A stretch of DNA of 64,000 bases from Crambe crambe (taxonomy: Eukaryota; Porifera; Demospongiae; Poecilosclerida; Crambeidae). The position numbers and the translations under genes were made by a program. The first letter of the stretch is position 1, and each line of letters opens with the position of its first letter. The stretch covers positions 5,456,001 to 5,520,000 of the forward strand of contig OZ004588.1 in assembly GCA_963924555.1 (NCBI GenBank), read 5' to 3'. Of this stretch, positions 23,101 through 33,900 are shown piece by piece. A model generated the notes under the pieces. It was not told where the DNA came from. It saw only the letters and a list, made by a program, of their open reading frames with translations, and did no database searches.

Positions 23101-26100
23101 AATGCAAAAAATTTCTTTGAAATAAAAATGTGAAGTAGGGATGCTATTATAACTGCAGCTTCATTATGAAAACCAAGTACTGCAGCATCGAAGCAGTATG
23201 GCCCAAAAATCTAGCTGGAATATGTATTATAACTGCATGCAAGAGAGTGAACTTAGTGAAGCGACCCTTACCCATCATCAAGTACAAGATACTATTCCTA
23301 CTTCACTCCATGATCAAGGGCCAAGGGAGTGAAGTAGGAATAGTATCTCATACTTGATGATGGGTAAGGGTCACTTCACTAAGTTTACTCTCTTGCATGC
23401 AGTTATAATACATATTCCAGCTAGATTTTTGGGCCATACTGCTTCGATGCTGCAGTACTTGGTTTTCATAATGAAGCTGCAGTTATAATAGCATCCCTAC
23501 TTCACATTTTTATTTCAAAGAAATTTTTTGCATTCACTTGTTTAAAATATAATTATTATGGACTAGGTGAGTTGGTCAGATGTCTGGATATTCTATCTCG
23601 ATGTCCTATGGTTTTATGGCATTAGCTAGTTAGCTAATTCTGCATGTATATTATAATTTGAGAAAGGCAGTCATACCTGTGTGAATGAAAAGGATTCTTT
23701 TGCCTTTGAATATGTGAGGTCTTTCTTTCATTTCTGTCAGCATTCCTCTAACGGCCTTCACTGTAAAGTCAGGATCCAGTGACAGTCCAGTTTTCGACAT
23801 GACTTCAATGATGAATCCTGCATGCAGTCAGATAGAGATAGAGGGAGATGGAAAGACTTTTCACTTACTTAAATCATCTTCAGTACACTTTCCATAGCTT
23901 TCTCCAATGTAATCACCTATTATATTCAGCAAGTCTCTTGCAGTAACTTTCATTCCAAACACTTCCAGTTCTCTCTGAATGACAGAATAACACGCATCAG
24001 CAGAATAGCCTATAGTAATCCCATGAATCCTAGTACAGTATAAGAGACAAAATTAATGTGGTACGTATTGTACAGTGGGAAATTTTTGGTGGATTTCGTG
24101 GCTTTGTTTTTACCCCAAGAAATTTTCCCGCTAAGAAACAATTAGCTACACAGGGATATGCAGGCTCAAGTTTCAAGGGAGGGTAGGAGAAGGGAATAAT
24201 GTGTCTGACTCTACTGCTGCCTAAAAAATTACAAGGACCAATGGCAAGATGAAGTAGAAAGTTATTCCTTTCTCCCACCCTCCCTTGAAACTTAGCCTGC
24301 ATATCCCTGTGGAATTGTTTCTTCACATTGGGTCATTGGCCACTTCTTCATAGCGTAAGCTACTAATTATCGATCAGCATCCGTTGCAGCACCTATTATC
24401 GACTACTGAGTATATGGAAAGTAAACAAATATAAACAGAGTCTAAGAAAATGGCTGCATTGAAAAGAAAACTTACAAGCTTTAGAGAGAAAACAGGACTT
24501 CAACTATCAACTCCAGTATGAAAGTAAGTTACGTACTACTAGCTCACATTACCCATCGCCATGGCTTCGGAAGATCGCTTAAAAGCTATGAAAGCTATCG
24601 ACTTAAAGTCGAATTTGGTGCTTGTTTAGTGAGGACTGTATGGATAGATTATGACTGGATTCTGTAGGAATGTGAAACACAGACCAATGAAGACTGTCTG
24701 AAAAGTATCATCTGAATCGAACGAAAAGGAGAGCTTCTGCAGCAGTTCCATTCCACTGTTAAGTTGTGAAGCAGTTTATGATAGAAATGCTTCATTCATT
24801 TTTTGTTATGATGATGTATTTTATAGCATAAAATAGTATAAAAATATCTTCTTAAGGGCCCTAACATGTAGTGGAACAAAACTGAAAGAAAGAATGGAAC
24901 GGACGATGATTTTTTCAATGGGTGGTCGATTAATGATTTTTTAATTGACATAGTAGAGTCAGCATAGCAAAATTATCTTTCTAATGGTTGTTTGAGACTT
25001 TGACGACCATCGGCGAGGGAGATATTGTGCGAGGGGTAAAGTATGGTCAATAATCGGTGGCTTACTCTACTTCATGGTTGCTAGTACAGTGGACCCTTGC
25101 TAATCCACAAATCTGAATAGCCAATTTAATGATATTCATGCCTTTTTTGAGGTGCATTTAATGGAAACTAGACAGTGTTCCATTCAAACTTTCACTCCAA
25201 ATGGGTTCTGGTCCCAAGCTATTCGGATTAGTGAGGTCCATTGTAGTAGCTTTGGGGCTGAAATTAGGTGATACCAGGGATATTTTCATCAAATTAATTT
25301 TGAGAAATGATTTTATGTTGTCTGGGATTTATAATTAACCCTCTGCGCATGTGCAAGGGTTATATAGTAGTCAGTTTGTCCTTCTGTCTATCTGTCTGTC
25401 TGTTACAACTATTCCAGAGCCAGTGGCACTTACCATGTTTCAACTTCAGTGTCAACGATGTCTAGACGATACTCTCGAGTTTTAAATTGAGCAGATTTTT
25501 CAATAAAGGCTTAGTTTCGGAGAAAATGGCAAGAATTTCTATACAATGGTGAACATTAATTAGAAAAGTGGGCAGGTAGGTATGGAAGGGCAGCCTGCCA
25601 CCTTTCAGGGAGTTTCCTACCTTGAATCTGCTAGTGTTCCAGCTGTTGCAGCAACTCTGTGTGAGCATCGTGCACTGCCTCAGGCACAAAATTAGTTCTT
25701 GCCATTAGGATTCTGTAGCTACTTTTGTTGGTGAATCAAAGTGGCTACCTCTCAGAATCAGGTCTGCATGCAGAAAATGCACAGAGGGTTTGCACTATAC
25801 AGTGCCTTTCATTAGCTACACAAGTTTTTGTTTTTGTTTTACTATTGCTAAATTTATATTTTTACCTGAGCTTGGAGCCAGTTAAATGATTGGCTATGGC
25901 CAGTCCACACACAGTCCCTTGGGAGCCAGCTGCTACCACAACATCATCATAGTCATCCAAAACTCCCTAAGATTAAATAGGGTAAAATTGAGAAGTAAAT
26001 GATCAGTCTCAGGTGGAAATTGAATATCATCCAGGTTTAATGATTACGTATGTACCTGCTCCATCATTTCCTGCCAAGCATCTATGTACCCCCACGTCCC

Positions 26101-29100
26101 AATTGCAGAGGCCCCTCCAGCTGGAATGATATAAGGACTATGATCTTCAGACCTGCCATAAGTAATTAAGCATAATATAGTTAAGTAAAAGAGTAAGAAC
26201 CGCATGCCCCAGCTAGGTAGGAATAAATAAATAAATAAAAAAGGATATTATCTCAAAAAACATGACTATAGCTAATTGTTTAATTATTTAGAGTGTAGTT
26301 ATAATAGCTCTGGGTTATGTCTATTTTGTGTTCACTTGATATGTACCTTGATCATTCACTTTAACGTTCTCAATTTTCTTAACCAAATTTCATGCTTAAA
26401 ACATCAGCAGAGAGCTGATCACCCACTCTATGAACTGGTTTTTTGAAATTTGAAGAATTGAGAAAGTTATAGCATCTATATTTGACAATAATTTAAGGGG
26501 GCTCCGACATGACTACGCGCACGCAAGTAAGGATAAGCACTAATAACAGGATCATTATTGTGGAAAACGAGCTGAAAAACCACAAAAAAGTTAGGAATGC
26601 AACTTTGTGCAGGCAGTACATGAACCATACAAGCAGGAAAAGTAATAATAGTAAATAATTCATTCAATTGCATGTAGCTATAATAGCTAGTATAGGTAGC
26701 ACTCCTGAAGAATAATAATGTAGGCTATCTATAATTATTTCCAGCGCCAGATTCAGAGCCTATTCCAGAGCCAGTGTCACCGGAAGAGTCCGGCCCGAGC
26801 GAGACTAACTCCAGAGCTAGTCTGGGCTAGCAGACCTCCGATACAAAGAGGTGTTGAGATCCAGACGAGTCCGACCCGAAATGCAGTGTTGAAGAGAGAG
26901 AGCCAGATTCTCCCGAGTCTGGCCAGGATCAGGGCCGCCTCACCGTGGGATGAGCGATCACTCGACTAACGGACAGAAAGACTCAGCATCCTACCGGATA
27001 TAGTGGGTGGGGCTGGGGTGGGGCTGTGTACGTGTATCGGTATACTTGCAGATGCCAGAAGAGTCCGTACTTGGCATGTTGTTTCCTCATGGTCTGGGGT
27101 AGACAGCTACGGATGGGATTAGGAAATCTTCAAAAACTGAAGTGATCAGCGCTTTCAGCAGTTCATTCTAAAGCTAGAAATTCGTGTATCTAGGAAGCTA
27201 GATTATAATAGACAATTCGATCCGTAGTTGTCTTATAAGCATGCAAAGGAAGGATGTGAAACTATTTTCAACATTGTACAAGTTTAGCACAAAAAAAGAA
27301 GTATTAATTTTAGTCCTTTTAGCTTCAAGCGGTGCTAGCCTCTCGGTAACTGCCTAGTTCTTGGGAGATCAGCAACCGTAGGTAAGTCCTCCACTGTGGT
27401 CTTTGTAGCTTATCTCTGCAAGTGTTGGTAGTCTCGATATCAGTCCCTAGCAACCTGCAAAACAAGCACGTGGGCGGGATGTTGGAGCCCCCTTAATAAT
27501 CAAATGAATGATCCATGTATCAAGTAATTAAACACAGATATACTTTTAAGTGAGAAATCTGGTTCAGTATCACAGCGAGGCACCAGTTACATGCATAGGT
27601 GTTCCAAGGCTTATCAGGAAGGTGCAGCATGTACCACTCAAATGCCCAAATAAAAGCTAAAAATATTACAAAGGACAACCATGAATAGCATACTTACTTC
27701 AGTTTTTCATAGAAATGGTCCAACACCTGTATCAGTTCTTTGAAAGGCTTATGATCGGGAGGAATAAGGTAAATATTAGCTCCTGACAAGCGGTGAAGCA
27801 AGTAGTTTCCTTTGCATGGCACATCCTAAAACAATAAAATTTATGTGTGAGCAGTAGCCGATGTTTGTGTGGTCAATTTTTTTTAAACCGACATACCAAG
27901 CAGAGCAGCATGCAGCGCATGTTACTTGTAACGACCATTAACCGACATACCAAGTAGAGCAGCATGCAGCGCATGTTACTTGTAATGACCATTAAGTAAG
28001 GAGCTCCAATTTTGTGTCATGAATAATTAAGTGAGTTAGTTATGATAATATCAGGGTTCACCCCAAAGGGTGTTAGAGAGGTGGGCCCATTTTTCTTTCA
28101 TGTGGTTAAAACATTAATATCCACAAGAATATCAAAATCCTTGCACCGCTCTGATCAGTTTCACTGGGGAGAACCCTGAATATAGTTAGGGTAGGATGTG
28201 AAAGTATCTTTACAGTAGGGGATGTGGTTGCAGGGGACATTGTACAATTGATAGATTAAGGTACGTATATGATTAACAATAACCTTGACTGGATGTTTCT
28301 TGGTCATTAGGAAGAGGTGAGAGTCCAACCCCAGCTGCCGAGAAGCCAAAGCAGTGACCCGTGCATGGTTTGACCCCACTCCACCAAGTGTAATCACACA
28401 GTCACACTTTTTGCTGATAGCTTCACCAAAACAGAAATCCAACTTGCGAATCTGAGAACATAAACAGTTGGTCATCACAAAATTAATATTGACTAGTGTA
28501 AATAATAAGGGTATAGATAGATAGTTTTAATCTGGGATTAATTTTGATAATGGTTGGTCATAAGAATAATTGCTCAGACATGCAGTATGCAATGGCTATA
28601 CTCCTTGAAATAGTCAGAATGACCAGTTGATAAGAGAGCAGAATAAGGGGAAATCAGATGCATCTTAGACTTAGTCTATTTATTTTGTAGCAATTACTAT
28701 TTTTCCTCCTTTCAAAGCCCTAGTATATAGCTTCTGAATGTTACCATTGTCACTCTTAGTCAAACTGAACTTGGCACTAACAAGCTCAGCTAAATACACT
28801 AATTCCATGCATGGATCCAGACATTCGTAGCCCCTCACCATGTCACCAACAACTTAACTAGCTTACTGCTAGCTGCTTTTTCAAGCATCAGCTGGACTGT
28901 TCTGCCTGCTCGATAAGAAGCTGGATTTTAACTTTTGAATCCTTCTGGAAGATGCATTATGTATGGGGAAATTCCATCATCATGTTATAATTATCAGACA
29001 AGGGTAAATGCAAAGTAAATTCATAGAAATTTCTGCAGAAAATTCTGAACTCTGAATCTGAGCCTCTGACTTAAATATGCCACAGTAAGTTTGGAAGCAT

Positions 29101-30804
29101 TCTATCTGTGAAATAGCTTCAGCGTTACGACCCCACAAGGGGGGAGGGGCTAAACCTTACTAGCCAGTTAACTACGTACCTTATTGCCACTGAAAAGGCA
29201 TCCCGTGAGGTCATCACGCTTCACAGCCACTTCAAATCCAGGAGGTATTCCAGGCAAATTCCATTTGTGTATGGGCGTCGGCTTCAGACAAAGCTGGAAC
29301 ACAATATCAAAATATTAATATTACTAGCAAAGTCAGCCATAAATAAGCAGCTGTGAGACTTTTAGCTAGTACTAAACATCTGACTGCGAGATTAGATAGA
29401 CGCCACTTTATCACTAGCAAACAGAGCTGCACTAATCATAGATAGAGGGGGAAGGGATGGAAGCTGAAGTACAAATTGCAAATGATCTGCAGATGCATTG
29501 ACATGATGTTATCGCACATGAGCGCTTATGATGTACCATCTAGCAGTTTAATGATGGCATTGATATAGAACTATGGTAATGGCTAGTGGTATTGTAAGAG
29601 GAGTGATTTCTGTTGTGTTGGAAGATGAGAAGTTAGTGCAGTTCACAAGAACTGATGCTATGACCTTCTAATTTCACATTACTGGAATCCGTGCTATTAA
29701 TCAATACGCACATCTATCCGGTGAGGTGCATCTGAATCGCATGAGCTGAGCTGATGTTACAGCTGCAACTTTTGTGTCAGAGAGAGCTAGCTATATATAT
29801 ATATAGTACCTTGGAAGCTGGAAAGACTTCCTTGACTCGGGTTAGAAGCCCTATAGTCTCAATAACCACCTGCCCTGCTTGACTTGACATGGCCTTAGGG
29901 CTGACCAGTCTATTATGCCGGCATAATTTCAGGTATAATAGGTACTCCCAAACATCAGGCATAATGGGTGCATAAGTATGCAAAGTGTTAGGATCAAGGA
30001 AGTTTAGTCGTTTCATGAACTACGAGGCGTGACGACCCCTGGTGAAAATAGGGGTCTGGTGACACCGCTATACTGAACCAGTTTTTACCCCACGATTCTG
30101 GGGGGAAGTTGCGGTATCGTGAATATCATTAGTAAAGAGCGACTTCCATGCATGGCTAAATCTTTGGAAGGTTGCTGCAATTGAGTTGGCTAGGGCACCA
30201 TAGATCTTCCATGCATGGAACCCGAGACTGAATCTTTGAAGGTTGCTACAATTGAGTCAGCTAAGCGCCTGGGATAAGACAGCCTGAACAGTTGCAGGTT
30301 TTGCAGATGCTTTCGGGATCTTGCCTATGGGGTATGGGAAGAGCCTTTACTATGCAGCTCTGGATCCCCTGAACCATCATTAATTGAAGAACAAGTATGT
30401 GCATTGCACAGGCAGCTGACCGTCCATGACCGTGATGACATCGTCAATTTGTGCTGATCACATTCCATTTAGAACTGGTCCGGTATAGTGGTGTCACCAG
30501 ACCCTTATTTTTTGTCGTGCCTCCAGACTATGGAATGCATGTAATAATGGCATTTTATCAGTGCATTATAGCTAGCTACAACACGGCTGAACAACCTTTA
30601 ATCTGAGTACATGAAGAAAACTTTGATTTCTCAGTATTAAACAATTGAGAGCATAGCTAATGGGGTGAAACACTTTTAAGGCGCGGGCATGACTACTTAC
30701 TGTACTAATTATCACACCTTTGTTCTCCATTTCGGTTGTACCGCCAGTTTTTCAGCCCACGAAGGAGCCTCATAGGCTTCAACCACACCTTCACTAGAGG
30801 ACAT
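17142..30804 (-). CDS. ACC deaminase / D-cysteine desulfhydrase-like PLP enzyme, copy B
   Basis: Nine exons, in gene order: 30718-30804, 29180-29293, 28284-28451, 27698-27825, 26056-26152, 25866-25966, 23869-24029, 23677-23817, 17142-17248. All phases agree and the product is 367 residues. Family features: KPTPIHKW and KREDLTG near the N-terminus; SGNK followed by RKLDF, whose Lys (residue 67) is the PLP Schiff-base lysine; GGVGSNHAR (substrate loop); PAGGAS; AAGSQGTVCGLA (PLP phosphate loop); final GGIFGLFDGR. These are fold type II enzymes that deaminate ACC or remove sulfide from D-cysteine; which substrate applies cannot be told here. The donors after exon 1 (GTGTGA) and exon 3 (GTTATT) are weak. 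Intron 8 is 6.4 kb because of inserted foldback elements. It sits head to head with ZU5-Death gene 2. Confidence 0.85.
17960..18103. mobile_element. Short TIR element (MITE-like)
   Basis: Inverted arms of about 50 bp, with the left arm starting GTTAGACAACGAGACCAAGG and the right arm ending in its near complement (GTTGGTCGAGGTGTCTAAC). Both arms contain GGATCTACGGTCT. The centre is GC-rich with no coding capacity. Confidence 0.7.
18792..18882. repeat. Perfect inverted repeat, 34-bp arms
   Basis: CAAACTACGAGCTAACTATT (18792 on) continues to CTCCC at 18825, is followed by a 23-bp loop, and returns as the exact complement at 18849-18882. The inner GGGAGTGAAGTAGGAATAG is shared with the centres of the large hairpins at 20730-21178 and 23094-23541, so these are relatives. 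Confidence 0.75.
18980..19681. repeat. Three tandem copies of a ~230-bp repeat
   Basis: Units begin at 18980, 19221 and 19451 with ATCAGAGAGTGC and contain the palindrome-like GAGAGTGCGNTAGCACTCTC. Each unit also holds a pyrimidine stretch ending in CTCTACAG, which resembles a splice acceptor, followed by about 100 bp of open frame. The units are strongly similar, with small indels in the first. Function unknown. Confidence 0.8.
20730..21178. repeat. Hairpin with 217-bp arms
   Basis: The left arm 20730-20946 and right arm 20962-21178 are near-perfect reverse complements around a 15-bp loop. Termini are ACAAGTGAATGC and its complement. If transcribed it would fold into a long double-stranded RNA stem. 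Confidence 0.9.
21786..22053. repeat. Hairpin with 113-bp arms
   Basis: The left arm 21786-21898 and right arm 21941-22053 are near-perfect complements with a 42-bp loop. Termini (ACAAGTGAGCAC) resemble those of the 217-bp hairpins, but the inner sequence differs. Confidence 0.88.
23094..23541. repeat. Second hairpin with 217-bp arms
   Basis: A near-identical copy of the 20730-21178 hairpin, arms about 23094-23310 and 23325-23541. It lies 136 bp before exon 8 of enzyme copy B, so a transcript of the enzyme gene would carry it. Confidence 0.88.
24030..25865 (-). other. Intron 6 of enzyme copy B
   Basis: 1.8 kb between exons 23869-24029 and 25866-25966; copy C has only 299 bp at this place. 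A segment with facing copies of AAGGGAGGGT (about 24130-24310) suggests a further small inverted element. No exon or RNA gene recognised. Confidence 0.5.
26497..27492. mobile_element. TTAA-flanked TIR element, about 1 kb, non-autonomous
   Basis: The ends are GGGGGCTCCGACAT (26497 on) and the complement of GGGGGCTCCAACAT (ending 27492), flanked on both sides by TTAA (26493-26496 and 27493-27496). TTAA duplication is the hallmark of piggyBac-type insertion; membership in that superfamily is inference. The interior is GC-richer than its surroundings, with CCAGAGCCAG-like and GAGTCCG-like words, and has no transposase frame. It lies in intron 4 of enzyme copy B and is absent from copy C. Confidence 0.65.
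30024..30523. mobile_element. TIR element (about 500 bp) in intron 1 of copy B
   Basis: Left end GAGGCGTGACGACCCC, followed by GGGGTCTGGTGACACCGCTA. The right end is the near complement (TAGTGGTGTCACCAGACCC, then GTCGTGCCTC). Arms are about 50 bp. The interior holds two related segments containing CCATGCATGG and CTTTGGAAGGTTGCTGCAAT-like words. No coding capacity. Confidence 0.7.
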
Positions 30805-30885
30805 AGCACCCTAGATCTCTGCGCAGGCTTCAAGTTTGCGCGCGCGTAAACTCTGCACATGTGCACAAGACACAGTCCAGGAAGA
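30805..30885. promoter_or_regulatory. Probable shared divergent promoter, module 2
   Basis: 81 bp between the ATG of enzyme copy B (minus) and the first ATG of ZU5-Death gene 2 (plus). It contains TTGCGCGCGCGTAAACTCT (30836-30854), identical to the motif at 2812-2830 in module 1. Enzyme copy C has no ZU5-Death partner upstream and I do not find the motif there. Confidence 0.45.
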
Positions 30886-30900
30886 ATGAGTAAACCAAGG
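30886..30900 (+). CDS. Five-codon first exon (MSKPR), gene 2
   Basis: ATG AGT AAA CCA AGG then GTAAGTG, phase 0. It differs from the gene 1 exon (2890-2904) by one codon, Glu to Lys. Position relative to the divergent enzyme start is conserved. Confidence 0.55.
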
Positions 30901-33900
30901 GTAAGTGTATTTTCTCTGGAGTGTGGTTGGTGCATGGTCTCATTTTTTGAAGCTAGCTACAATATTTAATGAAAAATACTGAAGTCTGTGCTAACCCACA
31001 CGTATTAAGGCACAGCTAATGGTTAAAAGGTCTGCAGATCTGCTGCTGCACAAGCTATAGTAGCTAGGTAATTATCAAGTCACTGGCTAAGAATGCATAC
31101 AAGTGGAGGTAGCATAATTATTGAGTCACATCACATGCATTAAAAGATGGGTTGGTAATGATCAATGAACATAATTATTACAGTGAGTGGCATAAAGTAT
31201 AGGTTGTGTAGAAGATATCAATCAAGCTTTCTGGGAGCATTCTAATGGCAGCTAGATGTAACAGATACATAGATACACACACAGAGAGAGCACATGTATG
31301 TGCACTGCACTGAGGGTTAATCATAAAATCAATGGTATCACTTATACAGTGGAATCCTTGATGCTAGTGCCAATTTCAAGTTGTTATTCATAAGCGTAGA
31401 GAAGGGGGTGCTAGAGGGGCTGGAGCCCCCCCCCCCTAATATTTTCAAGATGGGGTAGAGCACCCCAGACCCCTAAATGGCACATTGTAGTCAGCCCCTT
31501 TGTTGGTGTTTTGCTTATTACTGAGCCAGTCTTTCACAATCGCAGAGCAATGGTGATTTCCCCATAACCTCATGTGGTCACTCCATCAGACCATGATCAG
31601 AGATAACTCTCCCTATCAGTGTAATCAAGTGGTAGCTAAAAGTTACCACTACATTATAGGATGCCATGAAATGCTAGAGCAATTAGATTTCACTCCCCCC
31701 AGCACACAATAACACAGTATAAAATTAATGGTTGAACCTATACGTAATTTTAATATAAATCTAAATGACTACGTAGGTCTAATTGCAGAACTAAATAGCT
31801 ACGTAATACTCATAGTTATCTTCAGAATTGAAAATGAATTTCATTAGCATAATGTGCTGAGACAATTACATGCATTAAAAATAAGGCATTCCAAATTAAA
31901 AGCTCTTTGGTGGGTCCAATACACTGTTGATAGCTACTAGGGGAATTATTACAAAGTACTGTGGGGTGAGTGCACATGGCATGCTAACGTAATGTTGCAG
32001 CTTCTTTTCATGACAACTTTGGGTAAACTGAGCATGTGCACTTGCCTCACAATGCTTGATTTGCATTTCCCTAGGGATCAATCAGCTGTGTAGTCTTAGA
32101 CTTATTGGACCCATCAAAGAGATACTGCATCTCTCCCTAAAGTTCCTTCCTAGCCTTAAGAACATAAGATTTTGGTAACTAATAAATAATCATCCTATTC
32201 AGATTGATGCTCCTACACTATAATGTGAATTCTGGATTAATCTTTACAATTTTTTTTTTCCCCATACACCCGATCATCAAAACCTATCTCATGGCTCCTT
32301 ATCTCTAGCCACCTAAAGATGTAAGTTAGTTTTGCATATATTATTATAATACTCTCTTGTCATTTTCCATTTTTATGTACTTCTATGTTATCTACATATA
32401 TCATGTGTGATGAATAATAACTTCAGGAAGTAAGTTATCTCTATCAATTGATTTTTCACTTCTTCTATTATTATCTCTGCAGGAAGTAAGTTCCTCTAAC
32501 TCATATTTATACCTCATGGCACAATTAAAGCCACACTTCAAACTTGGATTTGCTATAAATAACCTAACATAGTTTCTTATCTCTAGCCACCTAAGGATGT
32601 AAGTTAGTTTGTATACTGTCTCACCACTTTCTGTTCCACTTCATATGCAATTTGTATGCCTTCTAACATGTGATCGACTTCAGGAAGTAAGTTACTTTCT
32701 ATCTTATTATACTCAATTGATTTCACCTCTTCTATTATCTCTGCAGAAAGTAAGTTCCTCTAACTCATGTACTTTGTGGCACACAACCACTTCAAACTTT
32801 GAACTCTCATTATTTGATTTTCTAACCAAATCATCAATGGCTTCTTATCTCTAGCCACCTAAGGATGTAAGTTAGTTTGTATACTGTCTCACCACTTTCT
32901 GTTCCACTTCCTATGCAATTTGTATGCCTTCTTATATGTTAAGGAAGTAAGTTATTATATATACGGAATTGATTTTCATCTCTCTGCAGAAAGTAAGTTC
33001 TCTAATTTTGTACTTCATGGTACAAAGGCACATCAAACTTTGATTTTCCAACCAAATTATCAATGGCTTCTAAATAATCTCTAGCCACCTAAGGATGTAA
33101 GTTAGTTATAGTATAATGTCTCACCACTTTCTGTTCTACTTCCTATGGAATTTGTATTATGTGTGTGATTCACTTCAGGAAGTAAGTTACTTTCTATCTA
33201 CAATTGATTTTCACCTCTTCAGCATTATATCTCTGCAGAAAGTAAGTTCTTCTGACTATTTATGGCATGCACACAAAGCCATTGGAATGAAACTCTTCCT
33301 AAAATTTTTTACTGCTATCATCAATCTTCTCTTACATGTGGTTTTTTTATCTCTAGCCACCTAAAGATGTAAGTTAGTTTGTATACTGTCTCACCATTTT
33401 TTATCCATACAATATGCCTTCTAATGTGTAATGAATGATTACTTCAGGAAGTAAGTTACTTTCTCACGCTTTCTCAGCAGGTACGTTACTCAAACTCATA
33501 CACTTCAACATAACCTTTATCTTTATTATGTATATTCAATGTTTGCTGAATATGATTTCTCAGCTTGTAAGTTAATCTTTATTTCCTAACTCATACACTT
33601 CAACTAAAACTATTTATTGTGTGCTAAATGTGCATTATAAGATACTTTATTCTGAAATATAACCTCTATACATGGTTTCGTCAGCGAGTAAGTTACTGAC
33701 TTATGCACTTCAACATAACCTTTATTATGCATGTGCTTAATGTGACTTTCTCATGCAGTCTGTAAGTTACTCTATATTTCTTACACTTAAATAATAATAT
33801 TCAATGTGTGCTGAATGTGATTTCCTAAGATTGTAAGTTACTCTATATTTTCTGACTTGTACACTTCCACTTGACCTCTATTATACATATTCAATGTGTG

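Larger units (their letters stand above)
19681..23541. mobile_element. Composite array of (TAA)n + body + hairpin foldback units
   Basis: Three units follow one another, each opening with a (TAA)n-type tract (19681, 21178, 22053), then a body starting near GATCGACGTACCGACTTACT and ending in a large hairpin. Body copies 19711-20729 and 22084-23093 are nearly identical apart from a 10-bp deletion. The middle copy (about 21205-21785) is shorter and diverged. All hairpins start ACAAGTGA and end in the complement. No transposase is present, so these are non-autonomous foldback-type elements. Confidence 0.75.
17249..23676 (-). other. Intron 8 of enzyme copy B, packed with foldback elements
   Basis: The matching intron of copy C (42108-42691) is only 584 bp, so about 5.8 kb has been added here. 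The intron holds a TIR element (17960-18103), a smaller hairpin (18792-18882), three 230-bp tandem repeats (18980-19681) and a composite of (TAA)n, body and hairpin units (19681-23541). No host gene is recognised in it. The identical 73-codon frames at 19792 and 22166 only reflect the duplication. Confidence 0.75.
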
